Counted from the first letter of the stretch, positions 6,869 to 16,349 are shown. The stretch is 39,101 nucleotides of DNA from Bacteroidaceae bacterium (GCA_017455585.1 JAFSZU010000057.1:1-39101); one strand, 5' to 3'. Notes: generated from the letters alone by a model not told the origin. Made by a program: numbers and translations.

Positions 6869-9800
6869 CTAACGTGTGAGCTGGAAGCGCATGTTGAAGC
6901 CGAAATCCTGCGTGATGGTGGGATAGGCAGAGGATGAAAGCAGAGGCTCGTTGCGCTGAAGGTCATAGTAGAGAGAGAAGGTGACATAGCGGCTCATGCT
7001 GTAGTCTGCGGCGAAGCTGAGTTTGAAGGCGCTGTTGCCGCTGGTGGCCTCGGAGAGCGAAGTCTGTATGTCGCGTGTGATGGCATCCTGATAACGCTGC
7101 GAGATATCCAGTCGCAGGTTCAAGTCATGCGAGAAACTGCTGCGCCCGCTGTTGCGGGCGTTGTTGTTACGGTTATTGCGGCCCGCTTGCTGGTCATCGT
7201 CCTCGCCGTTCTTTCCGCGTGCACTGTTGCGACGGTTCTTGGCCGATGCTTTCTGGGTGTTGCTCTTGCTGCCGAAGAGGCTGCCGATCTTGAAATCGTT
7301 GATCTTGTAGCCCATGCCGAAGACGATGTCGCTGGAGCAGGCCTCGTTGATCTGAGCCGAGGTCATGGAGAGGGTAATGACGCGCGTCTTGCGATACTCC
7401 AGCTTCAGCGTCATGTTGTTCTGCAAGGTGGCGTTGAGACCGATGAGCGGTGAGAAAGCCTCGTTGATGCTGACATTGGAGATGTCATACATCGACGACG
7501 GGACAAAAGTGCCCGTGGTGGCGTTCTGCACATAGCCCATGTCACTGCCACCCATGTATTCTATCCATGAGGAGAAGGTGTTGTAGGAACCCACGCTATA
7601 GATGCTCTTGTAGCCGTGGGTGAGGGTGAGGCTCTTCAGGTGCTCACGAATCCAGGGGAGGTTGGACAGCCCCTTGTAGGAGAAGCTCCAGTTGGGCAGC
7701 ATGCGCGTGACGGCGGGGAAGATGTCGAGGGGCGAGCCCTTCATGTTGCCGCCGGTGTAGGCAGCGAGGAAGGCGGGCACCATCACGTCTGCGCTGTAGC
7801 GGTTCACCGTGCCGTTCTCGGGATTGAATGTGCCGTTCATACCCGTTCCCTTCGGGTATTCGGTGCCCATATAACGCTGCTCCACACGCTCCTGCATGAT
7901 GTCCAGGCCTCGCTGGAACTCACGGAAAGTCTTGCTGTCATAGCCGTTGGCGGCATTGCCTCGGCTGGCGAAGGCGGTCTTGATGGAGATCGTGGTCATG
8001 TTGAAGGAACCCGTCTGCGTGGTGGGGTTGCCCGCGTACATATATTGTATGCTCTTGGCACGGTTGGTGGTGCGGCTGGCGTTGAGGTCAATCTTCAGGT
8101 CGGGCAGCGGCTCCAGAGTGGCCTTGATTTGCAGGTCTTCCATGGTGTTGGTGGTGGCGGGGGTGGCCACGCTGTCGCTGTTCATCAGCCAGCCACGCTC
8201 CTGTGCACGGTCGATGTAGCTGTCACCCACAAGGCCGAAGGCGAAATCGACACCAGGCGAGAAGACGCCCGACGTGCGTCGTTGCCCCAGCATGTCGCCT
8301 ACATTGGGCCGGAAGCCGGGCAGAGCCAGGTTATAGGTATTGCGGTAGCTGACACTGACGTTGCGCAGCATCATCAGGAAGCGTGCTCCAGCCTGTGCCC
8401 ATTGGTACCATTTCTCGTCTTCGAGTTTGGGTTTGGCGACGACGTTGACGCGGAGCTTGAGGGGGGTGGTTGAGGGTTGAGAGGTGGAATCGGATGGGGC
8501 GGATTTCCCGTCGGGTAAACCGCCGGGCACCGTCGGGCGCTGAGCGACGAGACTGTCTTTGGGGGTCTTTTCAGAGGCGGTGCTGGTGAATGCAGCCAAG
8601 AGGGTGGAATCGGTGGCGGCGAGGCTGGCGCGGATGATGCTGTCCAGATCCATCTCACTGCGGACGAGGCTATCGAGGGCCAGGGAGCGGCGTTGCAGAC
8701 TATCGAGGGCTGCACTGTCGGCAGCGGCCAGCGCCTGCTTCATGGCTTTTCGCAGGTCAGACTCAGCGTCTTTGAGAACCTTTTGCAGTTCTGCCTCAGC
8801 CTGTTTGCGGGCTTTCTGTATCTTGGCTTCTGCCTCCTTCTGCTGGCGATCAGCCTCCTTCTTGGCGCGCTCGGCCTCCTTCTGCCGCTGCTTGGCGGCA
8901 GCCATCAATTGCTTGGAAGGATAGATCTTGATGGTATTCTCATCCACGCGCTTGTACTTGATGGCGTAGGCTTTGCCGTCCTCGGTTTTGGCGGTAACGG
9001 TGATGCGGTTGCTCTTCTGTCCGTGCTTGAGTTCCACGGCGGTGTCTGGCAGCACCACCTCCCCGGCAAAGCCCTTGACCTGCTTCTTCTGCTGGCTGGT
9101 GCCCTTGGCGTTGGTCTGCGTCTTTGCCTTGCTGGGATCATTGAGAGCCTTGAGGGCTGTGGAGTCACCGGCGGCAGCCTTCTTCTCGGCATCGGCACGC
9201 GCCTTGGCGGCGGCTTCCTCCTCCTTCTTCTTCGCCTCCATCTCCGTCTTCTTGGCCTGGTCCTTCTTCTTGGCCTCGCTCTTGACGGTGGATGCCGAGA
9301 AGCGTTTGTTGGCGTCCTTGAGGAAGGTAGAGTGGTTGTAGAGCGTCTCCATGTTCATCTTGCCGTTGATGTTGATGGTGCGCTGCGTGTTGATGGTGTT
9401 GCCGAGCGTACTGCCGTCCTCCAGCTCTGCACCACGTTTCCAGCTGTAGCTGCTCTGGTAGGACACATCGCTCGAAATCCAGTCGGTAACGGGTATCTTC
9501 TCGAAGGGCACCTTGTAGCTGGCCGTGGCACTCTGCTGGTAGTCGAGCGGCGTTCCCCATCCCTTGATGCTGTGCCAGACGCTGTCCTTCCAGGCGCTGT
9601 AGCTGTCGGGGTAGAGTTCCTTATTGACGGGCGTGTAGGGTTCCTCGATTTCGGCGTGCGTAGCACTCTGGAAGTTGAAGTGCAGCGCCTTTGTCAAGTC
9701 CCAGCGCAGTGAGAACTCGCGGTTCCAGAGGAACGAGGGCGTCCAGCGCACGGGAATGGCATCGGGCGACTCCAGGTTCTCCATGTCGCGCTCCTGTATC

Positions 9801-12800
9801 TCGTAGTAGGTGCGGACGATGTCGGTGTTGAAGGTGATGCTCTGGGGCGCAAAGCTCAGGTTCTGCGCCTTCACCAGGTCCAGCCACTTGGACTTGCCCT
9901 TGATGTTCTTGAAGGGTTCCCAAGCCTTCCAGTTGGGCGACCATGAATAGTTCATGCCTCCGCGCCATGTCTTCTCATATTCATAGACGGTGGTCTCGCC
10001 CTTGTTGATATTGCTGGTGTGGCTGTAGTTGAAGGTGAAGTTGGCGGGGTCATAGGGCATGGGGTGCTTCTTCGACTGGATGTTGACCTTGACGCCGCTG
10101 AAGCTGATGTTCTTGGTAGTCTGCTTGCGTGTGGTGAGGCTGGTGATGCTGTCCTTCTCATGGCTGGTGGGGGCGGCATCGAGGGCATCGGAGAGCAGCA
10201 TGTCGGTGTCCAAGGGGTTGTACTTGGGCTTCACGGTCTCGCTGCCGTAGCTGTAATAGAACGGCACACTGACCTTGGCCTTGGGCGGCAGCAACTTGCC
10301 CAGATCCATCTGTGTGGTGATGTTGTACTCGTAGGTATCGTCGTTGCTGCGCTCGGAGACACTCTGCTCGATGCCTCCGAAGCCGGCACGCTCGATGTGC
10401 CCCTGCACGTTGACACTGCCGAGGTCAGAGAGCTGCACGTTCAGCGTGCCCTGTGCCGCCCAGCCGCCGTCGTTGGAGAACTCCTGCAGACGCAGCTCGT
10501 TGGCCCATACTTCCACGCTCTTGAGGGTGCGCCCGTTGTTGCGCACACCAATCATGATAGTCTTGACCTCACCCAGCGTGGGGTTACCCATCACCGTTAT
10601 CTTGTTGTTCGGGCGGTCACTGTCAAACTCGCTGAACTCCTGGTTGTAGCTGGCATTGCCCAGGCTCTTCTCGCGGTTGCGGTTCTTCTTGAGGGCGGTG
10701 AACTTCTCCAGGTCGATGTCAATCATGTTCTCGGCGGGCCAGACGGCGCGCTGGGCCGTGGGGCTGTAGCGGTCATACTTGCCTTCGGGGGTGAGTTGCA
10801 GGGGCACCTCATACTCATAGAAGTTACTCTTATAGTCGGAGCCCACGCGCAGGAAGATGCTGGTCTCGCCGTCGCGCAGGTCGGTGACGTCGTTCATCAG
10901 GGCGTTGGCGTGGACAAAGAGCTGCAGGTGCTTGTACTGCCGCATGTCATAGTTGCAGTTCTTGAACACGGCGCGGGCATCGCCGGGAGCCAGGTTCTTG
11001 GCTATCATGGACAGTGCCTGCTCGTTCTGCTCCACAAGCTGCGTCTGTGCGGGGTCTGTGATGGGCGAGATGCCCGGCGGCAGCACGTAGTTGACGGGCT
11101 GCTTGTCACTATTCTCGTCGATGTTCACGGCCCCGACCTCCATCGTGCCGGCCATGGCGGGTGCCTTGCCGGGATAGAGGCTCTGCTCATACTGCCGCCA
11201 GTCTGCCTGCACCAGGTCGAGGGTGGCAAAGCGCAGGATGACAGGTTTCTCGAAGCCCGTCATATACATGCGGATGAAGCGGATAGAGGTGAAGTCGGTG
11301 ATGCCTCCCACGGCGCGCTCATATTCCTCCAGCGGCACGCGGAACTGGAACCACCGCTCGGTGACGTCGTTGCGACCGTTGCGCAGCTTGGGCGTGATGC
11401 GGCGGATGTCGGAGATATAGTTGCGGCCCACAACGGTGTCGCCCGGATGGATGGAGATATGGTACTGGAAATACTTCTCGTACTCGTTGAGCGTGTAGTC
11501 CTGGTTGATGTCCTCCACGTCGGGACTGGTCTTGTAGGCCGTCTCGTAGCTCTCGGGCGAGTTGTTGGTGTCTGGCGAGTTGCCCTCGGGCAGGTTGATG
11601 CGCTTGTAGCGGTCGAGGATGCTGACGCGGTCGCGGTCATAGTCTGAACCGCGGTAGTAGTGGTAATCATCAGCGGCGGGGTCGGCGGCAATGCTGTCAA
11701 AGACCTCGGGCGACACCCGTCCCTGGATGGCAGTGAGAAACTCCTGATAGGCACCGAAGGTGCGCTCCTGCTCGCTGCTGAGGCCGTTGAGTCCCACGTC
11801 CTGTCGCGCCCGCGCGCCGCTTTCATTATTAAACGCATAGGTGACGCTGGTGGTGCTGGTGGGCACGCGCCCCCAGACGGTCTCGGCGTAGTACTGCGGA
11901 TTCTCGTCGATGGGCAGACCGCTCTCATAGAACTTCTTACCGTCCTTGAGCACGTCCTCGCTGACCTCGCCCAGGTCGATATACAGCTCACCGCCATAGC
12001 TCTGGTCGTCGCCCGTGTAGATGAAGGGATCGAGCATCCAGAACTCAATGTACTCGATGTTCTGTGCCTCGAAGTCGGGGTTGTCGGTCTTGCGCATCAT
12101 GCCGCCCCAGTTCTCCTTGGGATAGAGCAGCCGTCCCTGGGTGTCCAGGTTGGGGTTGAGGTTGTAGGCTCCGCGCTCGCTGGGATAATAGGCCAGGTTG
12201 AGCACGTTCAGCGAGGCGGCACCGCTATAGCTGTCCATGCGCTTGTTGGGGTATAGCTCGCGCTCATAGACCTCGCGGACATAGTGGTTGGAGAGTTGTT
12301 CCAGGTCGCCCTTGATGTGTGCGGGCGTGAGGGTACTGCTGCGGCGGGTGAAGATGGGGTCGATGTAGTACCAGGCCAGATGAGCGCGCTGGTAGCCGCT
12401 GCGCACGTCGTTGGTCATCTTGGAACCCTCGAAGGGATAAGGGACGCTGGATAGCATCCACGCCGTGGGCGAACTGATGCTCATGCGCGTCTTGGTGTTC
12501 TCGAAGTCGTCCATGTAGCTGGCTCCGCCCTGGATCTGCCCGTTCTGTCCGGCAATGAGCTGCGCAAAGTCGCCGCTGAAGCTGATCTGCGAGGGTGCGG
12601 TGAAGTTGAGCAAGGGGATGGCGTTCAGCGCGTTGGTGAGCCACTGGCTCTCCTTCTTCCAGTCGAGGTGCAGACCCCATAGGGTGTTCTTCAGCGGCTC
12701 GCTGCCCATGTTGACTTTGGTGGTCAGCGGCTGCTCGTTCAGGTACTGGAAGGTGCCGCCCAGCACCAGGTTCTTGGAGAACTCATAGTCCCAGTTGAGG

Positions 12801-14968
12801 CCCAGGAACGTCTTGCGCTGCATACCATACACGTCGTTGCTCTCCACGCTGGCGCTGATCTTGGTGCCGGAATCGATGAGACTCTGGTTGGTGATGGTGA
12901 CGATACCCATCGAGTAATCCACACGGTAATCCACGTTCTCCGTCAGCTCCACACCTCCGCCGGTGACGTGCACACTGCCGGGGGCTATGTTGGTGGCTCC
13001 CAGGTCAATCTCGGCTCCGTTGGTGCCCTTGTAGCGGCCTGCCAGCAGGAACTTGTCCTGTTCGGCGTTCTGTTTGGCGATGGTCTTTGTGCTGTCATAG
13101 AGGGCGTCGAAACAGTACTTGTCGGCCACCGCGTCATTGCCGATCCACTGGCGCAGATGGTCGCCGAAGGGCTCTGCCACGGGGAAGATGATGCGTCCCT
13201 TGGAGATGGTGTAGCCCTCGACGTAGTCAAACTGTCCGTCGGAGTTGGAACGGTTGTTGTTGTCCAGACGGTCCAGGTTCATGGCGCGCAACAGCGGCGT
13301 GGCTTTCAGCGCGGCCTCGGGCAGATAAGTCTGATAGACACCGGCTGTGTCGTTCTGGTATTTGATGTCCAGGCGGAACTTCTCGCGCTGGGTGCTGGTG
13401 GCTCCCAGGTTGTAGATGTTCTTCATCATCAGCGGCCAGCAACCGTGGCGGGGTGAGTTGCTGGTGCTCTTCACCACTTTGACATAGAGGCTCTTGGTGT
13501 TGTCTGTGAGGTCGCTGGCGAACTCTCCCACCTGGAAGGTCTGGCCGTTGAGGGTATATTCAAAGGCGACGGCCAGCACCTCGTCGGGCTGCAGCTGGAA
13601 GTTCAGCGAGACATATCCGAGGGCCGCGTTGAGGGTGTATTCCGAGCTGGTGAGCAGGCGCGCACTCTGCAGCTTCTCATAGTCGATGCCGCCGTTGAAG
13701 CCCTCGATGGCATCGAGTACAGTGGTGGCCTGGCTGATGTCGCGGGCATCGGGGTAGTTCTGGTTGATCTCGTCGTAGAGTGTGTTGCCGCGGTTCTGCG
13801 GCTGGCTGGTGGCGGCGCTGGGGTGCCACAGCGGGTTGCTGATGTGCTGCACCTCGCCCAGGTCTGTGAACGCGATGATGCTGCGGTTGTTCTGCGTGGA
13901 CGCATTCTTGTTTGTCACCCACAGCTCCACGCGTTTGAGTGTGATGCCGCTGGCGATGGTGGGCAGCGTCTTCATCCAGCGGTCATAGTTGTCGCGGAAG
14001 TAGTGGCTGAGCCAGAAGTGGCGGTTCTCCTCGTAATCGACGGCTGAGATCTCGTAGTTGGTGGTCTGCGAGCCGCCCTTGCTGCTGGCGCTCTTGCTGG
14101 CGGAGTTCTTCTGGCTCACCACGGCCTGCAGCTTCAACTTGCCGAACTGCACGTCGGTGCGCAGACCGAAGAGGCTGCTGACGCCCCGGATGAGCGTGCT
14201 GTTGCTGGGCATGGACACGTTGCCGGCCTCCACCAGCTTGATGATCTCGTCCTCCTTGCCGTCATACTTCAGCTTCATCTGCTGGGCATCCATGTCGAAG
14301 GTGGCATCGGTGTTGTAGTTGATGTTCATGTTCACCTTGTCGCCCACCTTACCAGTGACAGAGAGGTTGATTTTCTCGTCGAAGTCGAAGCCTACGGTCT
14401 TGCGGCGGCTGGCGGCCAGCGACGGGTTCTTGACATTCTTGATGTTCACGCCCATCTTGAGTTCGGCCGAGCCTTGCGTCTTGATGCTCACGCCGCCCGG
14501 ACCGAAGATCTTCTCTGCCGGGCCCAGGTCGAAGTTCATGTCGGAGAAGTCGAACTTGTTCTTGCCGTCGCTCTCGTAAGCCTCCTGATTCTTACGGCGG
14601 TAATAGCTCTGCATGGACCGCCAGAGGCTCCACTGCTGGTACTGCTCAGGCGACATCAGGATGGGGGTGTCCAGGTAGCCGCCCTTGCCCAGCTTGGTGC
14701 CGATGCGGTAGTAGCCCGTCAGCGAGTCCATCTCCGCCACCTGCTTCAGGTTGTCGGGGCGGTGCAGACTCACCGCGGCGGTGTCCAGGTCCTCCACGGT
14801 CTCGGGCGTGGTGCGCTGGGGACGGACGCGCAGGGAATCGGCGGGAAGTTGAAAGTTGAAAGTTGAAAGTTGAAAGTCAGCTGCGCGCAGTTCGCCCCTT
14901 CCTCCATAAGCTGTGGCCAGCAAAATGAGGACAAGCAGATAACTGGATATGTATTGCCTGATATTCAA
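6869..14968 (-). CDS. sprA: SprA/Sov, type IX secretion system outer-membrane translocon
   Basis: This 2699-aa protein is recognised as SprA (Sov in Porphyromonas), the giant outer-membrane beta-barrel through which T9SS cargo leaves the cell. Support comes from its size, a signal peptide (about residues 1-25), SprA-like stretches such as NMNINYNTDATFDMDAQQ and LKLQAVVSQKNSASKSA, the adjacent ruvA, and a barrel-type C-terminus (FGFNMRFQLTR). Known homologues are about 2400-2500 aa; much of the excess is a Lys/Ala/Glu-rich segment at about residues 1890-2170. The start codon appears to be TTG at 14966-14968, with an in-frame TAA two codons upstream. No ATG precedes the signal peptide, and the TTG itself belongs to a heptamer repeat. 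A second, perfect heptamer array encodes residues 31-41. Translation follows ruvA by 50 bp, so the two are probably cotranscribed. The gene is convergent with the glycosidase. Confidence 0.93.
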   Translation of the reverse strand: MNIRQYISSYLLVLILLATAYGGRGELRAADFQLSTFNFQLPADSLRVRPQRTTPETVEDLDTAAVSLHRPDNLKQVAEMDSLTGYYRIGTKLGKGGYLDTPILMSPEQYQQWSLWRSMQSYYRRKNQEAYESDGKNKFDFSDMNFDLGPAEKIFGPGGVSIKTQGSAELKMGVNIKNVKNPSLAASRRKTVGFDFDEKINLSVTGKVGDKVNMNINYNTDATFDMDAQQMKLKYDGKEDEIIKLVEAGNVSMPSNSTLIRGVSSLFGLRTDVQFGKLKLQAVVSQKNSASKSASSKGGSQTTNYEISAVDYEENRHFWLSHYFRDNYDRWMKTLPTIASGITLKRVELWVTNKNASTQNNRSIIAFTDLGEVQHISNPLWHPSAATSQPQNRGNTLYDEINQNYPDARDISQATTVLDAIEGFNGGIDYEKLQSARLLTSSEYTLNAALGYVSLNFQLQPDEVLAVAFEYTLNGQTFQVGEFASDLTDNTKSLYVKVVKSTSNSPRHGCWPLMMKNIYNLGATSTQREKFRLDIKYQNDTAGVYQTYLPEAALKATPLLRAMNLDRLDNNNRSNSDGQFDYVEGYTISKGRIIFPVAEPFGDHLRQWIGNDAVADKYCFDALYDSTKTIAKQNAEQDKFLLAGRYKGTNGAEIDLGATNIAPGSVHVTGGGVELTENVDYRVDYSMGIVTITNQSLIDSGTKISASVESNDVYGMQRKTFLGLNWDYEFSKNLVLGGTFQYLNEQPLTTKVNMGSEPLKNTLWGLHLDWKKESQWLTNALNAIPLLNFTAPSQISFSGDFAQLIAGQNGQIQGGASYMDDFENTKTRMSISSPTAWMLSSVPYPFEGSKMTNDVRSGYQRAHLAWYYIDPIFTRRSSTLTPAHIKGDLEQLSNHYVREVYERELYPNKRMDSYSGAASLNVLNLAYYPSERGAYNLNPNLDTQGRLLYPKENWGGMMRKTDNPDFEAQNIEYIEFWMLDPFIYTGDDQSYGGELYIDLGEVSEDVLKDGKKFYESGLPIDENPQYYAETVWGRVPTSTTSVTYAFNNESGARARQDVGLNGLSSEQERTFGAYQEFLTAIQGRVSPEVFDSIAADPAADDYHYYRGSDYDRDRVSILDRYKRINLPEGNSPDTNNSPESYETAYKTSPDVEDINQDYTLNEYEKYFQYHISIHPGDTVVGRNYISDIRRITPKLRNGRNDVTERWFQFRVPLEEYERAVGGITDFTSIRFIRMYMTGFEKPVILRFATLDLVQADWRQYEQSLYPGKAPAMAGTMEVGAVNIDENSDKQPVNYVLPPGISPITDPAQTQLVEQNEQALSMIAKNLAPGDARAVFKNCNYDMRQYKHLQLFVHANALMNDVTDLRDGETSIFLRVGSDYKSNFYEYEVPLQLTPEGKYDRYSPTAQRAVWPAENMIDIDLEKFTALKKNRNREKSLGNASYNQEFSEFDSDRPNNKITVMGNPTLGEVKTIMIGVRNNGRTLKSVEVWANELRLQEFSNDGGWAAQGTLNVQLSDLGSVNVQGHIERAGFGGIEQSVSERSNDDTYEYNITTQMDLGKLLPPKAKVSVPFYYSYGSETVKPKYNPLDTDMLLSDALDAAPTSHEKDSITSLTTRKQTTKNISFSGVKVNIQSKKHPMPYDPANFTFNYSHTSNINKGETTVYEYEKTWRGGMNYSWSPNWKAWEPFKNIKGKSKWLDLVKAQNLSFAPQSITFNTDIVRTYYEIQERDMENLESPDAIPVRWTPSFLWNREFSLRWDLTKALHFNFQSATHAEIEEPYTPVNKELYPDSYSAWKDSVWHSIKGWGTPLDYQQSATASYKVPFEKIPVTDWISSDVSYQSSYSWKRGAELEDGSTLGNTINTQRTININGKMNMETLYNHSTFLKDANKRFSASTVKSEAKKKDQAKKTEMEAKKKEEEAAAKARADAEKKAAAGDSTALKALNDPSKAKTQTNAKGTSQQKKQVKGFAGEVVLPDTAVELKHGQKSNRITVTAKTEDGKAYAIKYKRVDENTIKIYPSKQLMAAAKQRQKEAERAKKEADRQQKEAEAKIQKARKQAEAELQKVLKDAESDLRKAMKQALAAADSAALDSLQRRSLALDSLVRSEMDLDSIIRASLAATDSTLLAAFTSTASEKTPKDSLVAQRPTVPGGLPDGKSAPSDSTSQPSTTPLKLRVNVVAKPKLEDEKWYQWAQAGARFLMMLRNVSVSYRNTYNLALPGFRPNVGDMLGQRRTSGVFSPGVDFAFGLVGDSYIDRAQERGWLMNSDSVATPATTNTMEDLQIKATLEPLPDLKIDLNASRTTNRAKSIQYMYAGNPTTQTGSFNMTTISIKTAFASRGNAANGYDSKTFREFQRGLDIMQERVEQRYMGTEYPKGTGMNGTFNPENGTVNRYSADVMVPAFLAAYTGGNMKGSPLDIFPAVTRMLPNWSFSYKGLSNLPWIREHLKSLTLTHGYKSIYSVGSYNTFSSWIEYMGGSDMGYVQNATTGTFVPSSMYDISNVSINEAFSPLIGLNATLQNNMTLKLEYRKTRVITLSMTSAQINEACSSDIVFGMGYKINDFKIGSLFGSKSNTQKASAKNRRNSARGKNGEDDDQQAGRNNRNNNARNSGRSSFSHDLNLRLDISQRYQDAITRDIQTSLSEATSGNSAFKLSFAADYSMSRYVTFSLYYDLQRNEPLLSSSAYPTITQDFGFNMRFQLTR
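8450..9300 (-). other. Lys/Ala/Glu-rich coiled-coil-like segment within SprA
   Basis: SprA residues about 1890-2173 are highly charged. They run through a K/E/A-rich stretch (KKKDQAKKTEMEAKKKEEE), a short ordered island (VVLPDTAVELKHGQKSN, IKYKRVDENTIKIYPS), a second K/A/E/Q-rich helix (about 8770-8910), and an A/D/S/L stretch with repeated LDSL/DSxx motifs. A Ser/Thr/Pro linker leads back into barrel sequence (KWYQWAQAGARF). SprA homologues can carry a shorter Lys-rich linker in this region; here it is long. It probably forms a loop or periplasmic plug extension rather than barrel strands, which is inference. Confidence 0.7.
14846..14877. repeat. Perfect heptamer array inside sprA, just after the signal peptide
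   Basis: Four copies of AAGTTGA plus AAGT (plus-strand view) make 32 bp of perfect 7-bp repeat. On the coding strand this reads as the TTCAACT-type heptamer and encodes SprA residues 31-41 (DFQLSTFNFQL). It has the same length as the array at 5952-5983. A change of one or two units would frameshift the remaining protein of more than 2650 residues. Confidence 0.95.
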
Positions 14969-15026
14969 CTTTTAACTTTCAACTTTTAACTTACAACTTT
15001 CAACTTTCAACTTACAACTTACAACA
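14964..15026. repeat. Heptamer array spanning the ruvA stop and the sprA start
   Basis: Nine consecutive 7-bp units (TTCAACT, TTTAACT, TTCAACT, TTTAACT, TACAACT, TTCAACT, TTCAACT, TACAACT, TACAACA) cover the whole 50-bp gap between ruvA and sprA. The array includes the TTG start of sprA at one end and the TAA stop (15019-15021) and last codon of ruvA at the other. Confidence 0.93.
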
Positions 15027-15630
15027 TCTTCAGCGCCAACTTAATCACCCGCTCCACGGTGGCATCTGGCTCGGCACGCAGGATGCCGAAGACGGCCTTC
15101 TGCGAGGGAGCGGGCGAGAAGCCCAGCATGACCAGCGCGGCCACGGCCTCGTCCAGCACTTCCTTGTTGGCCATTACCGTTCCCGAGGGTTCTCCCGAGG
15201 TTCCCGCCACGGCGGCATCCAGCCCCAAGCCCACGATCTTGTCCTTCAGCTCCACGATGATGCGCTGTGCCGTCTTGCCGCCGATGCCCTTGGCCGACTT
15301 CAGCAGCCGCTCGTCGCTGCGCGAGATGGCATCGCACAGCTCGGCAGGGGTCATGGAACTGAGGATCACGCGGGCGGAGACGCCGCCTACGCCGCTGACG
15401 CTGGTGAGCAGCAGGAACAGCTCGCGCTCGGCCTTCGTGGCAAAGCCCCAAAGAATGTAGGCATCCTCGCGGATGCTCTCATAGACATAGAGCTTCACGT
15501 CGCCGTGCAATCCTTGGATGGCCGTATAGGTATTCAGGGTGATATTCAGTCCGTAGCCTACGCCGTTGGCGTCCAGGACGGCCTGTGTGGGAGTGAGTTC
15601 GGCAATGGAACCGCGGATGTATTCAATCAT
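15019..15630 (-). CDS. ruvA: Holliday junction branch migration protein RuvA
   Basis: This 203-aa protein has the normal length and architecture of RuvA, the tetrameric DNA-junction-binding partner of the RuvB motor. It has an N-terminal OB fold ([32 protein letters not shown], about 1-64). Two helix-hairpin-helix motifs follow ([16 protein letters not shown] and [18 protein letters not shown], about 70-135), then a flexible linker rich in Gly/Ser/Thr. The C-terminal RuvB-interacting domain covers about 155-203 ([16 protein letters not shown]). The start is ATG at 15628-15630. It is upstream of sprA in the same orientation. Its stop codon and last residues fall within the heptamer array that fills the gap to sprA. 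Confidence 0.97.
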   Translation of the reverse strand: MIEYIRGSIAELTPTQAVLDANGVGYGLNITLNTYTAIQGLHGDVKLYVYESIREDAYILWGFATKAERELFLLLTSVSGVGGVSARVILSSMTPAELCDAISRSDERLLKSAKGIGGKTAQRIIVELKDKIVGLGLDAAVAGTSGEPSGTVMANKEVLDEAVAALVMLGFSPAPSQKAVFGILRAEPDATVERVIKLALKML

Positions 15631-15635
15631 AATTC

Positions 15636-15684
15636 AATGATTTTGCAATGTTCTATCTACTAATGATTTTGCAATGTTCTATCT
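15636..15684. repeat. 23-bp direct repeat just upstream of ruvA
   Basis: Two identical 23-bp copies (beginning AATGATTTTGC, ending TTCTATCT) lie at 15636-15658 and 15662-15684, separated by ACT, giving a 26-bp period. They begin five bases upstream of the ruvA ATG, so they are in its leader or promoter. They may be a duplicated regulator site or simply slippage. Confidence 0.9.
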
Positions 15685-15778
15685 ATCGACGATTGCGCCG
15701 CAAGCGCACGTCATACTTTTATTATAACGCGCGAATGCGCCCGTTATTGTGTGAAGGGACATAAAAATGGTCGACTCC

Positions 15779-15904
15779 AGACATGCGGACGTGAACGTGC
15801 GGATGTGACAGCCTTTACGTGCGGATGTAACAGCCCTTACGTGCAGACGTGACGGCCTTTACGTGCGGACGTAATGGCCTTCACGTTCGGACGTAAAATC
15901 ATTC
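15779..15904. repeat. 22-bp tandem repeat array, operon-upstream copy
   Basis: Five 22-bp units start at 15795, 15817, 15839, 15861 and 15883, preceded by a partial unit. The consensus is ACGTGCGGACGT followed by an imperfect RTGGCCTTT/C tail. The fifth unit has degenerated. A related array lies at 37511-37590 on the other side of the operon. The repeats are directly adjacent, without spacers, so this is not a CRISPR. Confidence 0.92.
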
Positions 15905-16349
15905 ACATCAAGCGCAGTTGACAGAATGGCCTGAACAGCCTCATTGTTACAATGAATTATTTCTTACATTTCAACTCTTCAATTCAAGATTTATGATCCA
16001 CATGAAACATCTATATGCAGTTGAATAACGGACATCAAATAAATCCGATTATTGATTGTGATTGGGTTATTTACGAGTAAAGATAACAGATAATGACAAT
16101 GATAATTATATCAAATATTACAAGCCCATCAACGTTATATAACCTGTGTGCAAAACGTCAATTTATTTGACATAGAAGAACCTGAAGGGAACCTTGAACT
16201 CATCTGCTGAAGGAGTCCACTCAACAAAAAGAAATGACAGCTCGAAAGGCTGCGCTCATTTTTACTTTTATCTACAGTCGATTTGTTAATTTTTCTTAAC
16301 AGGCCACATTTTAATCCCCTTATTGGAGGGTCGTAATGAAAAAAAGCCT

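Noticed and set aside
10019..11647. A 542-codon plus-strand open frame inside sprA, and similar long antisense frames at 1316-2311, 2567-3853 and 33852-35282
   Set aside because: All are shadows of strongly supported genes, with the same skewed composition (Val, Gly, Leu, His) and no family resemblance.
15779..15904. CRISPR array
   Set aside because: The 22-bp units are contiguous with no unique spacers, they vary in sequence, and no cas genes are present.
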